NCBI GenBank assembly: GCA_025352145.1
Contig: JANXTY010000006.1
Coordinates: 152,150 to 216,149, forward strand
DNA: 64,000 nt
Direction: 5' to 3'
Source of the DNA: Oxalobacteraceae bacterium
GTDB lineage: Bacteria > Pseudomonadota > Gammaproteobacteria > Burkholderiales > Burkholderiaceae_D
Below the pieces are notes generated by a model. It did not search any database, was not told the origin of the DNA, and saw nothing but the letters and a program-made list of their open reading frames with translations. Each line of letters opens with the position of its first letter. The first letter of the stretch is position 1. A program made the translations under genes and the position numbers. This document shows, one piece after another, positions 37,658 through 47,361 of the stretch.

Positions 37658-40363
37658 ATGCATACACCTATTTCAAGCACTATTTTCCGCAAAGACTACG
37701 CAGCCCCTAGCTTCTGGGTAACAACCGTTGAAATGGGCTTTGATCTCGATCCCAATGCGACAACGGTTGCTACGCGTATCGTGTTGACACACAACCGTGC
37801 TAGCCTCGACCACGACATTGTGCTGCATGGCGAGGACTTGGAGTTGATTCGCTTGCGGATGAATGGGGAAATCTTAGGCAAGAACGATTATCAGCGAAAT
37901 AGCGAAACACTGCGTATTATCAATGCCCCCGATAGGGTTACCCTGGAAATTGAAACGCTGATTCGTCCTGGAAAAAATACTTCACTGTCTGGGTTGTATG
38001 TGTCGAATGGAAACTTTTTCACGCAGTGCGAAGCGGAGGGATTCCGTAAAATAACCTATTTCCCGGACCGCCCGGATGTGATGGCAAAATATACCATCAT
38101 GCTTCGTGCAGACAAGAAAAAATATCCAGTGCTGCTCTCGAATGGGAACTTGATTGAACAAGGTCTTCTTGGCGATGGACGACATTACGCCAAGTGGGAA
38201 GATCCGTTTAAAAAGCCGTCTTATCTGTTTGCGTTGGTGGCGGCTAAGCTGGTGTGTCAAGAAGAGCCATTCCAACTCAGATCTGGTCGTTCCGTATTGT
38301 TGCAAGTGTGGGTTGAGGAAGGCAATCTCGACAAGACGCAGCACGCAATGGATTCTTTGAAAAACAGTATCCGCTGGGATGAAGAACGTTACGGTCTTGA
38401 ACTGGATCTGGATCGCTTCATGATCGTTGCGGTCGGTGATTTCAATATGGGCGCGATGGAAAATAAGGGTTTAAATATTTTTAATACTAAGTTCGTGCTG
38501 GCTAATCCTCGTATTGCCACCGACGTGGATTACGCCAATATTGAAGCCGTCGTCGGTCACGAATATTTCCACAACTGGACCGGTAATCGCGTTACATGTC
38601 GTGACTGGTTTCAGCTATCGTTAAAAGAAGGTTTAACCGTATTTCGTGACCAGGAATTTTCTGCCGATATGATCGGTACCGAATCAGGACGTGCCGTCAG
38701 CCGTATCGACAATGTGCGGGTGCTGCGGCAAGCGCAATTTCCCGAAGATACAGGGCCAATGGCTCATCCCGTTCGACCTGATTCTTACGTTGAGATCAAT
38801 AATTTTTATACAGTAACCATCTATGAAAAAGGTGCGGAAGTAGTGCGCATGCTTCAGACCTTGCTGGGGCGAGAGGGTTTTCGCAAGGGGATGGATTTAT
38901 ATTTCCAGCGACATGATGGACAAGCAGTTACCTGCGATGATTTTCGCGCCGCGATGGCAACAGCCAATGGTCGTGATTTAAAACAATTTGAACGTTGGTA
39001 TAGTCAAGCCGGTACGCCACGCGTCAAGGTGGAAACGCATTACGATGGGCTTGCCAAAACATTTGATATCGTGCTGTCGCAATCGTGCCCACCTACACCG
39101 GGGCAAGAGAAAAAATTGCCATTTCAGATTCCGGTAGCCATTGGCCTGCTTGATGCTCAGGGGCGGGACATGGCGCTCTATCTGGAAGGGGTATCTTCCG
39201 GTATACCGAAGACTGCAGATTCCAAAGAGGCACCTACTTCGATGGTGCTTGAATTGACCCAGCCTCGCCAAATTTTCCGCTTCCTGCAAGTGAATGAAAA
39301 GCCGACGCCTTCATTGCTGCGCAATTTTTCAGCGCCGGTGATATTGCAGGTCAACTTGTCCGATGATGAGCTACTCCATCTGTTCAGGTACGACAGTGAT
39401 CCCTTTAATCGATGGGAAGCGGGACAGCGCCTGGCAATGCAGCGTTTATTGACATTGACTGCAGCCGTCCAGAGACGCGAGCCTCTGGCATTAGATACGA
39501 TGTTTATCGATGCACAAGGCGCTGCTTTGCGCAACACCAGTTTGGATCCGGCTTTCCGCGAACTGGCACTGGCCTTGCCATCGGAGACTTTGATCGCCGA
39601 GCAATGCGATGTGGTTGATCCGCAAGCGATTCACACGGCGCGCCAATTCATGCGCGCTACATTGGCGCAATCGATCATAGGTGACCTGCTCACGGCCTAT
39701 GAAGCCAATCTGACGCCAGGGATTTATAGTCCCGATGCAGTGTCGGCCGGCAAGCGCGCTTTAAAAAATCTTGCGTTGAGCTATTTACTGGAATGGTCCG
39801 ACGTGACCACCCTTCACTTAGCGCAAGCCCAGTTCGATATCGCCGACAACATGACCGACCGGTTGGCTGCATTGACGGCGTTGATGAATGCTCCCGCAAG
39901 ATCGGCAGCAAAGATTGCCGCACATTTGTTGCAGCGGTTCTACAAGGATTTCAAGCAAGAAGCGCTCGTGGTCGACAAGTGGTTCATGTTGCAAGCGACA
40001 GCACATACCACCGATGTAGCAGCAGTGCGCAAGCTTATGTCGCATCCTGCTTTCAATTTGAAGAATCCGAATCGGGCGCGTAGTTTGATTTTGAGCTTTT
40101 GTAATGGCAACCCATCACAGTTCCATGCCGTGGATGGCAGTGGTTACGCCTTTTGGGCAGAACAAGTGATCGCTCTCGATGCGCTCAATCCACAAGTAGC
40201 CGCACGTCTGGCACGCAGCCTCGATCATTGGCGCAAGTATGCGCCTGCGCTCCAGATGAAAATGGTAGCAGCCTTACACAAAGTCCTCAAGACGAAAAAA
40301 TTATCCAAAGATGTGTTGGAAATAGTCAGCAAGACACTCGCAGATTCATATCCAGTGCCATAA
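37658..40363 (+). CDS. pepN: Aminopeptidase N (M1 family)
   Basis: This is a 901-residue zinc aminopeptidase that trims N-terminal residues from peptides in the cytoplasm. The exopeptidase motif GAMEN is near residue 265, and the zinc site HEYFHNWTGN with the downstream Glu of LKEGLTVFRDQEFS is intact. The C-terminal DUF3458-type helical region is present. Length matches E. coli PepN (870) with small insertions. Confidence 0.97.
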   Translation: MHTPISSTIFRKDYAAPSFWVTTVEMGFDLDPNATTVATRIVLTHNRASLDHDIVLHGEDLELIRLRMNGEILGKNDYQRNSETLRIINAPDRVTLEIETLIRPGKNTSLSGLYVSNGNFFTQCEAEGFRKITYFPDRPDVMAKYTIMLRADKKKYPVLLSNGNLIEQGLLGDGRHYAKWEDPFKKPSYLFALVAAKLVCQEEPFQLRSGRSVLLQVWVEEGNLDKTQHAMDSLKNSIRWDEERYGLELDLDRFMIVAVGDFNMGAMENKGLNIFNTKFVLANPRIATDVDYANIEAVVGHEYFHNWTGNRVTCRDWFQLSLKEGLTVFRDQEFSADMIGTESGRAVSRIDNVRVLRQAQFPEDTGPMAHPVRPDSYVEINNFYTVTIYEKGAEVVRMLQTLLGREGFRKGMDLYFQRHDGQAVTCDDFRAAMATANGRDLKQFERWYSQAGTPRVKVETHYDGLAKTFDIVLSQSCPPTPGQEKKLPFQIPVAIGLLDAQGRDMALYLEGVSSGIPKTADSKEAPTSMVLELTQPRQIFRFLQVNEKPTPSLLRNFSAPVILQVNLSDDELLHLFRYDSDPFNRWEAGQRLAMQRLLTLTAAVQRREPLALDTMFIDAQGAALRNTSLDPAFRELALALPSETLIAEQCDVVDPQAIHTARQFMRATLAQSIIGDLLTAYEANLTPGIYSPDAVSAGKRALKNLALSYLLEWSDVTTLHLAQAQFDIADNMTDRLAALTALMNAPARSAAKIAAHLLQRFYKDFKQEALVVDKWFMLQATAHTTDVAAVRKLMSHPAFNLKNPNRARSLILSFCNGNPSQFHAVDGSGYAFWAEQVIALDALNPQVAARLARSLDHWRKYAPALQMKMVAALHKVLKTKKLSKDVLEIVSKTLADSYPVP

Positions 40364-40419
40364 GATCGTGCGTACATAGACAGTAGATATTTTTAATATA
40401 AAACGAGTAAAGGCACAGC

Positions 40420-41421
40420 ATGAAACGTATCGGCCTCACCCAACATTTGATCGGCGAACAGCGCCTGCATAATAATATCCCAGCAGAATTGCGGCTGCTT
40501 TTAGAAGTGGTTGCCCGTGCGTGCAAGACCATCAGTCATGCCGTCGGAAAAGGTGCTCTGGGCGATGTCTTGGGCAGTGCGCATAGTGAAAACGTTCAAG
40601 GTGAAGTGCAAAAAAAACTCGACGTACTGTCAAATGAAATTTTGCTCGAAGCGAACGAATGGGGTGGGCACTTGGCGGCAATGGCTTCGGAGGAAATGGA
40701 AACTATTCACCCAATACCGAATCGGTATCCCATGGGCGAATACCTCCTCTTGTTCGATCCTTTGGACGGCTCTAGCAACATCGATGTTAACGTCTCAATT
40801 GGCACGATCTTTTCAGTATTGAGGGCTCCCGATGCAATGGTGGCGCCGACTGAACAAGACTTCTTGCAGCCGGGCAGCAGACAGGTAGCAGCGGGTTATG
40901 CGCTCTACGGCCCCCAAACCTTGCTGGTCCTGACAACCGGTCATGGCGTGAATTGCTTCACATTAGACCGGGAGATGGGCTCATGGGTGCTGACGCAACG
41001 TCAGATGCAAATCCCGGAAGAGACCAAAGAATTTGCGATCAACGCTTCCAATACACGCCACTGGCATCCACCAGTGACCCGTTATGTGGATGAGTTGCTA
41101 GCGGGCAGTACAGGGCCGCGAGGAAAGGATTTCAATATGCGCTGGGTGGCATCGATGGTCGCCGATGTTCATCGCATACTCAATCGCGGGGGCATCTTCA
41201 TGTATCCCGGCGATAGCCGCGACCCCAGCATGCCCGGCAAACTGCGCCTGATGTACGAGGCTAACCCAATGGCATTTATCGTCGAGCAAGCTGGCGGCGC
41301 GGCCACCGATGGTCGACAGCGTATTATGGACATTCAGCCGGAGAAACTGCACCAGAGATTACCCGTATTCCTCGGATCAGCACGGGAAGTGGATTTGGTG
41401 ACTGGGTATCATGCAGTATGA
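40420..41421 (+). CDS. fbp: Fructose-1,6-bisphosphatase class I
   Basis: This 333-residue gluconeogenic enzyme has the metal-site signature [15 protein letters not shown] and the later block [21 protein letters not shown], which binds substrate. It lies 56 nt after pepN on the same strand and is followed by the tRNA-Thr gene. Length and motifs are normal. Confidence 0.96.
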   Translation: MKRIGLTQHLIGEQRLHNNIPAELRLLLEVVARACKTISHAVGKGALGDVLGSAHSENVQGEVQKKLDVLSNEILLEANEWGGHLAAMASEEMETIHPIPNRYPMGEYLLLFDPLDGSSNIDVNVSIGTIFSVLRAPDAMVAPTEQDFLQPGSRQVAAGYALYGPQTLLVLTTGHGVNCFTLDREMGSWVLTQRQMQIPEETKEFAINASNTRHWHPPVTRYVDELLAGSTGPRGKDFNMRWVASMVADVHRILNRGGIFMYPGDSRDPSMPGKLRLMYEANPMAFIVEQAGGAATDGRQRIMDIQPEKLHQRLPVFLGSAREVDLVTGYHAV

Positions 41422-41533
41422 GCGCATGCAACCGGGCGTTGGTTTATTTGTCGTGTCAGTGCTGATATTAGTCGGAATCTTTGCCTCTCAAGGTAAACAG
41501 GGTTCTATCTAGCAATAGAGCGAGATTTTTTGT

Positions 41534-41539
41534 TAGAAT
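41534..41539 (+). promoter_or_regulatory. Predicted -10 element of the tRNA-Thr gene
   Basis: TAGAAT stands 10 nt before the first base of the tRNA and is followed by a GC-rich CGCGTCG discriminator-like stretch, as often seen at stringently controlled stable-RNA promoters. No convincing -35 box was identified. Confidence 0.4.
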
Positions 41540-41549
41540 ACGCGTCGTT

Positions 41550-41625
<76 letters not shown>

Positions 41626-41631
41626 ATATCC

Positions 41632-41669
41632 ATGCGGATTAGCGGCTAAAGTTGCTAATCCGCATTTCT
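41632..41669 (+). terminator. Intrinsic terminator of tRNA-Thr
   Basis: ATGCGGATTAGC pairs perfectly over 12 bp with GCTAATCCGCAT around a 10-nt loop, followed by TTTCT. It begins 7 nt after the tRNA 3' end. Confidence 0.8.
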
Positions 41670-41822
41670 ACAAATGCCGTCAGCTTTCTATAATTTGTGG
41701 CGCTGCTCAAGCTCTCCCCCATCAGCATGTCATGGTTAATATATCCAATTCCTGTCGTTTAGGTGTTGCAGATGAATGAGAACTGATGTTTCCTCGATAT
41801 GTCGTCTTTCTTTCCACTACGG

Positions 41823-42752
41823 TTATCGACGAGCAGGGGCTTTCAGCCCGGTATCGGGTCCAGAAGGTTGCGTATTTTGCGTGGGAATATTAAATAACAT
41901 GCCACCTCCGTTATTTGTCATCACGCTCGGCATGACACCATTCCATTTATTAATCGCATCTTTTTGCAATTTTAAACGTTCCCACTCCAGTAGTTTTGGC
42001 TCAATCGAGGCGAGCAGTGCCCGGTTTGCTGCCGCTTCACCTTCGGCTATGGCGACCCGCTTTTTTGCCTCGGCTTGTGCCGATCTCACTTCATTTTCTG
42101 TCCTGATGGAGTCTTGAATGGCTTTGGTTTTGGCGCCGACAGCTTCTAGCAACGCCTGTGGCGGGCGCAAGGACCCGATCAAGCCAAACTGCTGAATGCC
42201 CACGCCATAGACGTTCACCTTGGCATCTAATTTTTTTGTAATGTTGTCGAGAAATTCCTCTTTTTTGGGGCCATTCACATCGTCGAAACTATATTCAGAA
42301 CCCACTGCGACAATGACGTTTCTGGCGGTATCTCGCAAGAAACCATGCGTAAAGGCCTGAATATGATCGGCGCGAAATTTGGTATAAAACTCTGGAACCC
42401 GCTCTGGGGCCAAAGCATAACTGACTGCCACGTCAAGAGTCACCGGGACCGAATCCTTTGTATTGAAGGTTAATTCTTCGTTGGTTGGATTACCTTCCGT
42501 CAGGTCATGTGTCCATACCACGCGTTGAACGAATGTCGGATAAATAATCAGTTGCGTTTGAATGGGGTTGTAGAACACAAAGCCAGTGGCAATATTTTCG
42601 TGGGTGATTCCTTTGTCTACCAGGCGATTAACTTTTACTCCGGTGTATCCGGGAGGGATAATTTTCCAACTGAACAGAAATGTCGAAGCAAGAAATAAAA
42701 TAACCATTAATCCCAACACACCAACCATCAGATTTCTCAAAGCAGGATTCAT
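41823..42752 (-). CDS. SPFH/Band 7 (prohibitin-like) membrane protein
   Basis: This 309-residue protein has one N-terminal membrane helix (LMVGVLGLMVILFLASTFLF) and then a Band 7 domain: IIPPGYTGVKVNRLVDKG, FNTKDSVPVTLDVAVSYAL, IVAVGSEYSFDDV. A coiled coil (RTENEVRSAQAEAKKRVAIAEGEAAANRALL, about 215-260) follows. Proteins of this type form ring-like oligomers and often support membrane proteases or membrane domains. No NfeD partner is visible next to it. It stands alone, transcribed toward the tRNA gene. Confidence 0.85.
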   Translation of the reverse strand: MNPALRNLMVGVLGLMVILFLASTFLFSWKIIPPGYTGVKVNRLVDKGITHENIATGFVFYNPIQTQLIIYPTFVQRVVWTHDLTEGNPTNEELTFNTKDSVPVTLDVAVSYALAPERVPEFYTKFRADHIQAFTHGFLRDTARNVIVAVGSEYSFDDVNGPKKEEFLDNITKKLDAKVNVYGVGIQQFGLIGSLRPPQALLEAVGAKTKAIQDSIRTENEVRSAQAEAKKRVAIAEGEAAANRALLASIEPKLLEWERLKLQKDAINKWNGVMPSVMTNNGGGMLFNIPTQNTQPSGPDTGLKAPARR

Positions 42753-43373
42753 ATTTTCCTTTATCGTTTATTTCTTACACATTTTTTAAACATACTGAGC
42801 AAGCCGTTCTAATTCGCTTTCCTTGTCCTGAGACAAATTCAGACGGGTTATTTTCGCAGGCCTCTCGAAGTACTTGGGGTGTCCATGATTTATTTTACAC
42901 ATACCACTATATCGCTAACCAATCATGATTTCACTGGTAATCGTCCGAATATTTCACCGAATCGACTCCTGAAAACCGCATAAAATATTTCCTGAGGCGA
43001 TAAATGCATGCGCTCTTGCACCCCTAAAATCAGTTGAATTAGCGTCTATTTTGATGATGAAGAAATTGGAATTGACCCACATAGCTTCCACAGCCTGAGC
43101 TTTGTCCTGTCAGCCATTGATTCATTTAGAGAAAATTTCGTGGAATCGGCATCGGGCGATTTTTTATTGGGCACATCGAAAGACCTATTGCATTCAGTGT
43201 TGGAGGTGGGCGTTTGCTCTTACGCCAGAAGTTGGTAGCCTGCCATTTTACGAAGCGCTCAATTTTGCCCTGACCCCTATGTCGATGGCGTCCTAAAAAA
43301 AGAGATTTTATTTCTGAGGAAATGGTGTAGGTGCGCCATCGGAGATATCCAGGACGGCTTGAAAAATCCAGGC
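42753..43373. other. Largely non-coding 620-nt gap
   Basis: This is the longest gene-free stretch of the middle of the window. It should hold the promoter of the SPFH gene at its left end. Apart from the decayed coding fragment at 43038-43296, I see no RNA gene, repeat or terminator. Confidence 0.5.
43038..43296 (+). pseudogene. Decayed coding fragment with an apparent frameshift
   Basis: From 43038 to a TAG at 43236-43238 one frame reads 66 sense codons with protein-like composition (for example YFDDEEIGIDPHSFHSLSF and DSFRENFVESASGDFLLG). It has no ATG/GTG/TTG near its beginning and an in-frame TGA just before it. A short ATG-started stretch (MRSCTPKIS) lies upstream of that TGA in the same frame. 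The reading then seems to continue in the +1 frame as EVGSLPFYEALNFALTPMS up to 43296. I do not recognise the family. A remnant gene is the best reading; a chance open frame cannot be excluded. Confidence 0.35.
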
Positions 43374-44270
43374 TTAACTCGCGTCGCTTGAGGAGTGAGA
43401 GGTCAATACCGTAGGGGTAGACTTTTTTCTTGCAGAGCTGTTCTTGTGTTTATTCTCCATGATCTCCTGCCAATTGACCAAACGTAATTGGCCGGATGCC
43501 TCCTCTACTAGAGCCGACAAACTTTCTACCCAATCGCCGTCATTACAGTATTGGATGCCATCGATGTCACGTATTTCTGGTTTGTGAATGTGGCCGCAGA
43601 TGACGCCGTCTAATTTTTTCTTTCTCGCTTCCTCTGCCAGCGCATCTTCAAAAGAGGTGATGTAGTTGACCGCATTCTTTACCTTTAACTTTAGATATTG
43701 GGATAACGACCAGTAAGGCAAGCCGACGTGCGCACGCCAGCGGTTGAGCCATTGATTGCACTTTAAAATGGCGGTGTAAAGGTTGTCGCCCACGTAGGCT
43801 AACCATTTTGCGCAGGCGATGACGCCATCAAAACGATCTCCATGCAGCACGAGAATGCGCTTGCCATCGACGGTCGTGTGTACCATTTCATCGCGAATCC
43901 GAATGCCGCCAAAATCGAGGCCAATGAATTGCCGCATCATCTCGTCATGGTTGCCGGGGATGAAGAAGACATTGGTCCCGCGCTTTGCTTTTTTGAGAAT
44001 CGTTTGAATGACATTGTTGTGGTGCTGGTCCCAATACCAGCGCCGCTTTAATTGCCATCCATCGATGATGTCGCCCACTAGATAAAGAGTATCGGATTCG
44101 GTTGCCCGCAAAAACTGTAGCAACCGTTTTGCCTGGCAACCGGGGGTGCCCAAATGCGTATCTGAAATCCATATGGTTTTGAAACGTTGCTTCGGACGCT
44201 TATGTGCTTCCTCTGGTTCTTCATCAGAGGGGAAAAAATGCGATCCCAAAAATATGTCGGCCGGTTTCAT
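43374..44270 (-). CDS. LpxH-like metallophosphoesterase (UDP-2,3-diacylglucosamine diphosphatase family)
   Basis: This 298-residue calcineurin-like phosphoesterase has all expected metal ligands: SDTHLG, GDIIDGW, GNHDE, HGDRFD and GHIHKP. It belongs to the COG2908 group that includes LpxH, which cleaves UDP-diacylglucosamine in lipid A synthesis. This branch is longer than classic LpxH (about 240), with extra termini, and its substrate may differ. Its start overlaps the acyltransferase gene stop by 4 nt, so the two are co-translated and probably act on the same envelope lipid. Confidence 0.82.
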   Translation of the reverse strand: MKPADIFLGSHFFPSDEEPEEAHKRPKQRFKTIWISDTHLGTPGCQAKRLLQFLRATESDTLYLVGDIIDGWQLKRRWYWDQHHNNVIQTILKKAKRGTNVFFIPGNHDEMMRQFIGLDFGGIRIRDEMVHTTVDGKRILVLHGDRFDGVIACAKWLAYVGDNLYTAILKCNQWLNRWRAHVGLPYWSLSQYLKLKVKNAVNYITSFEDALAEEARKKKLDGVICGHIHKPEIRDIDGIQYCNDGDWVESLSALVEEASGQLRLVNWQEIMENKHKNSSARKKSTPTVLTSHSSSDAS

Positions 44271-45034
44271 TGCGGACTTTCTTCGATTGCATAGTGGCGT
44301 GCATAGCGGCTATCCAGATTTGCCAGCGTGAGCAATAAAAATAAATCAGCGCTTTGAAAATCATGGTCCCATGCCGGTTCACCGCAGATCCACGCGCCGG
44401 ATCGAAGATAGCCTTTAATCAATGCAGGTATTTGCGCTGGTTCTCTGGCCTCGATCTCATGAACCGGAAATGGTAAGTGCGGAGTGACTCGGTAGTCGGA
44501 AGCGGATAAATGTGTTTGAGAGAGTGCCTTATATACTGCTGCTGCGTTGTGTCCTCCATCGGCCAGGCTGATGCTGGCGCAACCGATCAAATAGTGCGCG
44601 CGTTCGCGGCGCATGTATTCTGCTAGTCCCGACCACAACAACATGATGACGCTGCCGCCGCGATAGTCGGGGTGAATACAGGCACGCCCTGCTTCCACCA
44701 TGCGGCTGCGCAAATGCTGTAAGCGGCCTAGGTCAAATTCATTTTCTGAATAATATCGGCCTATTTTTTGTGCGGAATTCGCACTGAGCAGGCGGTAGGT
44801 CCCGACTATTTTCAGCGTTTTTGTCTCGCGCACAATGAGGTGATCGCAATAGGCGTCGAATTCATCTTGATCTAGCCCATCTCCCCGGTCTAAGGCTGAC
44901 AATCCCATTGCTTTAATAAAGACTTTGTAGCGCAGCCGTTGTACTTCACGTATTTCTGCTGCGCTACCGGCTAGACTTAATGTCAGTTTGGGTAATTTCT
45001 GTTGCCTTTCTGTAGAACTGATTATTTGTTGCAT
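44267..45034 (-). CDS. GNAT-fold N-acyltransferase (OlsB-like)
   Basis: This 255-residue protein matches the Acetyltransf_5/OlsB group, whose members transfer a 3-hydroxyacyl chain to the amino group of ornithine as the first step of ornithine lipid formation. Signatures are LRYKVFIKAMG, DAYCDHLIVRE, VEAGRACIHPDYRGGSVIMLLWSGLAEYM and GCASISL. No separate OlsA-type O-acyltransferase gene is adjacent; instead it is coupled to an LpxH-like phosphoesterase. The acyl acceptor is therefore uncertain. It is divergent from the TonB-dependent receptor gene. Confidence 0.78.
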   Translation of the reverse strand: MQQIISSTERQQKLPKLTLSLAGSAAEIREVQRLRYKVFIKAMGLSALDRGDGLDQDEFDAYCDHLIVRETKTLKIVGTYRLLSANSAQKIGRYYSENEFDLGRLQHLRSRMVEAGRACIHPDYRGGSVIMLLWSGLAEYMRRERAHYLIGCASISLADGGHNAAAVYKALSQTHLSASDYRVTPHLPFPVHEIEAREPAQIPALIKGYLRSGAWICGEPAWDHDFQSADLFLLLTLANLDSRYARHYAIEESPQ

Positions 45035-45321
45035 GAGGCATCCTCCTATTCATTTGTTCGGATGCATCCTAACGGCGGATTACTTCAGCAAAATGACAAA
45101 ACCATGTCCATTTTGTGACATCGCCACAGTCGTCATATTTTTCGCGCGCAAGTTCAAGCCTGACGATTGCCGAATAACAACATGACGCAAAATAAATATC
45201 AAATTATCTTGCTTGAAGCGGTTGAATGATATTCTTCCCATCTTAGGTAATTTCGTGGATCAGGTTTTGCGGTGTGGATGTCAATGACGAATTTCTAAAA
45301 AATGCCGTGCCAAGGGAGGCG

Positions 45322-47361
45322 ATGTTGAACAGTGGGAATGAATTGCGCAGCGTGCTCGGTGTTTTTGTATTGGCTGCTGCTACTTTTGGATCTGCTTTCG
45401 CTAAAGATGCCTGGTCCGATATCTCACTGGAGGAACTCCTTAATGTCGAAGTCACTTCCGTTTCTCGTCTTGCTCAACCACTGAACGAAGCACCCGCACC
45501 GGTAACCGTGATCGACCGGCAGATGATCAAAAACGCAGGCGCTTGGGATCTGGCGGATGTCTTTCGTCTGGTGCCTGGCATGTACGTGGCTTATAACGCA
45601 TCCAATACTTACACCATCAACAGTTCAGTTAGCAACCACGGTTTGACGGATGCGTTTTCTCGCCGGATGCAGGTTCTGGTGGATGGCCGGTCGATTTATA
45701 GCCCGTTGTTTGGCGGCGTGCTGTGGAGCGATATTCCACTGGCACTTGACGATATCGAACGCATCGAAGTGATTCGTGGGCCGAACTCGGCTAGTTACGG
45801 GGCTAACTCATTTCTTGGCATCATCAACATCATTACGCGCCGTCCTTCGGATCAGCAGGGGACATCGGTATCCGCAGCTACCGGTCGCGGTCGGGACGAA
45901 ATGGTGATGCGTCACGGGGACAAATCGGGTAATTTGAGTTATCGGGTAACCGCGAGTGTGCGTAACGATCAAGGTGAAGATCTCCGGCCGGTACAAGCCA
46001 GTAAGTACGACGATAAAAAAATCCGCATGTTGACATTGAGTGCGGATTACAAACTCGGCGCTGTCGACGCGTTGGAATTTCAGCTAGGCTATAACGGAGG
46101 GAGGCGGCAAGAAGGTGATGTTGGCGGTTCCTTTTTCCCGCGTTGGAAAAGCGTCGACAACCATTTTGAATTGCTGCGCTGGAGTCGGCATATCGAGGGC
46201 GGAAGTGAGCTTTCAGTGCAGTTCTATCACAGTTATGAAGGAGCCAAAGATACTACCGTTGCGACGGTGCCGCCCAATGTCGGGCTTGGGTTTAACAATG
46301 ATGTCACAGCCCAGCGCACTGATTTGGAAGTGCAACATTTTTTTGTGCCGTTTGAAAATACCCGCCTGGTCTGGGGTGGCAGCGTGCGTTTAGATAGCAC
46401 GCTGTGGCCGCTCTATCTGCATCGGCAGGATGCGCTTGATTTTCATCTAGCTCGTGCATTTGGCAATCTGGAATGGCGTATTCAATCTGATTTTCTGCTG
46501 AACGTGGGTGCGATGGCGGAAAATAATGATTTTACCGGCACGAATATCACCCCGCGCTTGGCGGCAAACTGGCATTTTGCACCAGGCCATACACTGCGCA
46601 CCAGTTATTCTACGGCGACCCGCACACCCTCCTTAGTGGAGGAAAAAGTAGATCTGCGCTATCGTGTACCGTCCCATTTGCCTTTGCCTTACCCATCCCA
46701 AGCCGATTTGATTTTCTTTTCCGCGACGGGTGGGCTAAAACCGGAGCGGATTCGTTCATCAGAAATGGGGTATGTCGGGAAACTAGGTGTGATGGATCTC
46801 GATTTCCGTGTGTTTCGCGATGAACTCACTGAGCTCATTTCTACGTATAAATATAATCCTTGCCCTTCTGGTCCTCTGCCTTTGACCGGGCCTGGCATTT
46901 TGTGTGTGGGTGCCGATGTCACCAATTTTCGCAACACGGGGCGGGCTGTGGTAAAAGGAGTCGAAGGCCAGCTGCAATGGCGTATCGACGATAGTTCCCA
47001 GCTTGTTTATAGCATGTCGCGCATTCTCATTTCCAGTCGAAATGAAGATGGCATTGACTATGCCCACGCCGTGCCGGAAATGAGTCACAGCCTGATGCTC
47101 AGTCACAGTTTCAACCCACATTGGAACGGCAGCCTGCTTGGTTACTACGTCGGAAAAAATTTCATGCCCGGTGGCGGTGCGATGATCGATAGTAATCGCC
47201 GCCTCGATATGAGATTGGCGCGTAGCTTCCGATGCAGGAATCGTGACGGAGAAGTTACCCTGGCAGTTCAAAATCTAACGAACAACAGGGAATTCGAGTA
47301 CAACAAAAACAATCAACTTCCTGGTCGTACCGCCTGGCTGAATGTGAAACTGGATTTATGA
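45322..47361 (+). CDS. TonB-dependent outer-membrane receptor
   Basis: This is a receptor of about 680 residues. A signal peptide (LGVFVLAAATFGSAFA) is followed by a plug domain: EAPAPVTVIDRQMIKNAGAWDLADVFRLVPG, then VLVDGRSIYSPLFGGVLWSDIPL and IERIEVIRGPNSASYGANSF. A 22-strand barrel follows. AAGGGAGG ends only 2 nt before the ATG at 45322 but 5 nt before a TTG at 45325, so either may be used; a GTG at 45274 is less likely. Its stop overlaps the YfiR-like gene (ATGA). Ligand is unknown. Being first in an operon with a sensor kinase suggests that ligand import or binding is linked to signalling. Confidence 0.9.
   Translation: MLNSGNELRSVLGVFVLAAATFGSAFAKDAWSDISLEELLNVEVTSVSRLAQPLNEAPAPVTVIDRQMIKNAGAWDLADVFRLVPGMYVAYNASNTYTINSSVSNHGLTDAFSRRMQVLVDGRSIYSPLFGGVLWSDIPLALDDIERIEVIRGPNSASYGANSFLGIINIITRRPSDQQGTSVSAATGRGRDEMVMRHGDKSGNLSYRVTASVRNDQGEDLRPVQASKYDDKKIRMLTLSADYKLGAVDALEFQLGYNGGRRQEGDVGGSFFPRWKSVDNHFELLRWSRHIEGGSELSVQFYHSYEGAKDTTVATVPPNVGLGFNNDVTAQRTDLEVQHFFVPFENTRLVWGGSVRLDSTLWPLYLHRQDALDFHLARAFGNLEWRIQSDFLLNVGAMAENNDFTGTNITPRLAANWHFAPGHTLRTSYSTATRTPSLVEEKVDLRYRVPSHLPLPYPSQADLIFFSATGGLKPERIRSSEMGYVGKLGVMDLDFRVFRDELTELISTYKYNPCPSGPLPLTGPGILCVGADVTNFRNTGRAVVKGVEGQLQWRIDDSSQLVYSMSRILISSRNEDGIDYAHAVPEMSHSLMLSHSFNPHWNGSLLGYYVGKNFMPGGGAMIDSNRRLDMRLARSFRCRNRDGEVTLAVQNLTNNREFEYNKNNQLPGRTAWLNVKLDL

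Noticed and set aside
45110..45130. Third CRP-type site before the TonB receptor gene (TGTGACATCGCCACA)
   Set aside because: The second half does not match TCACA at the required 6-nt spacing, so the symmetry fails.
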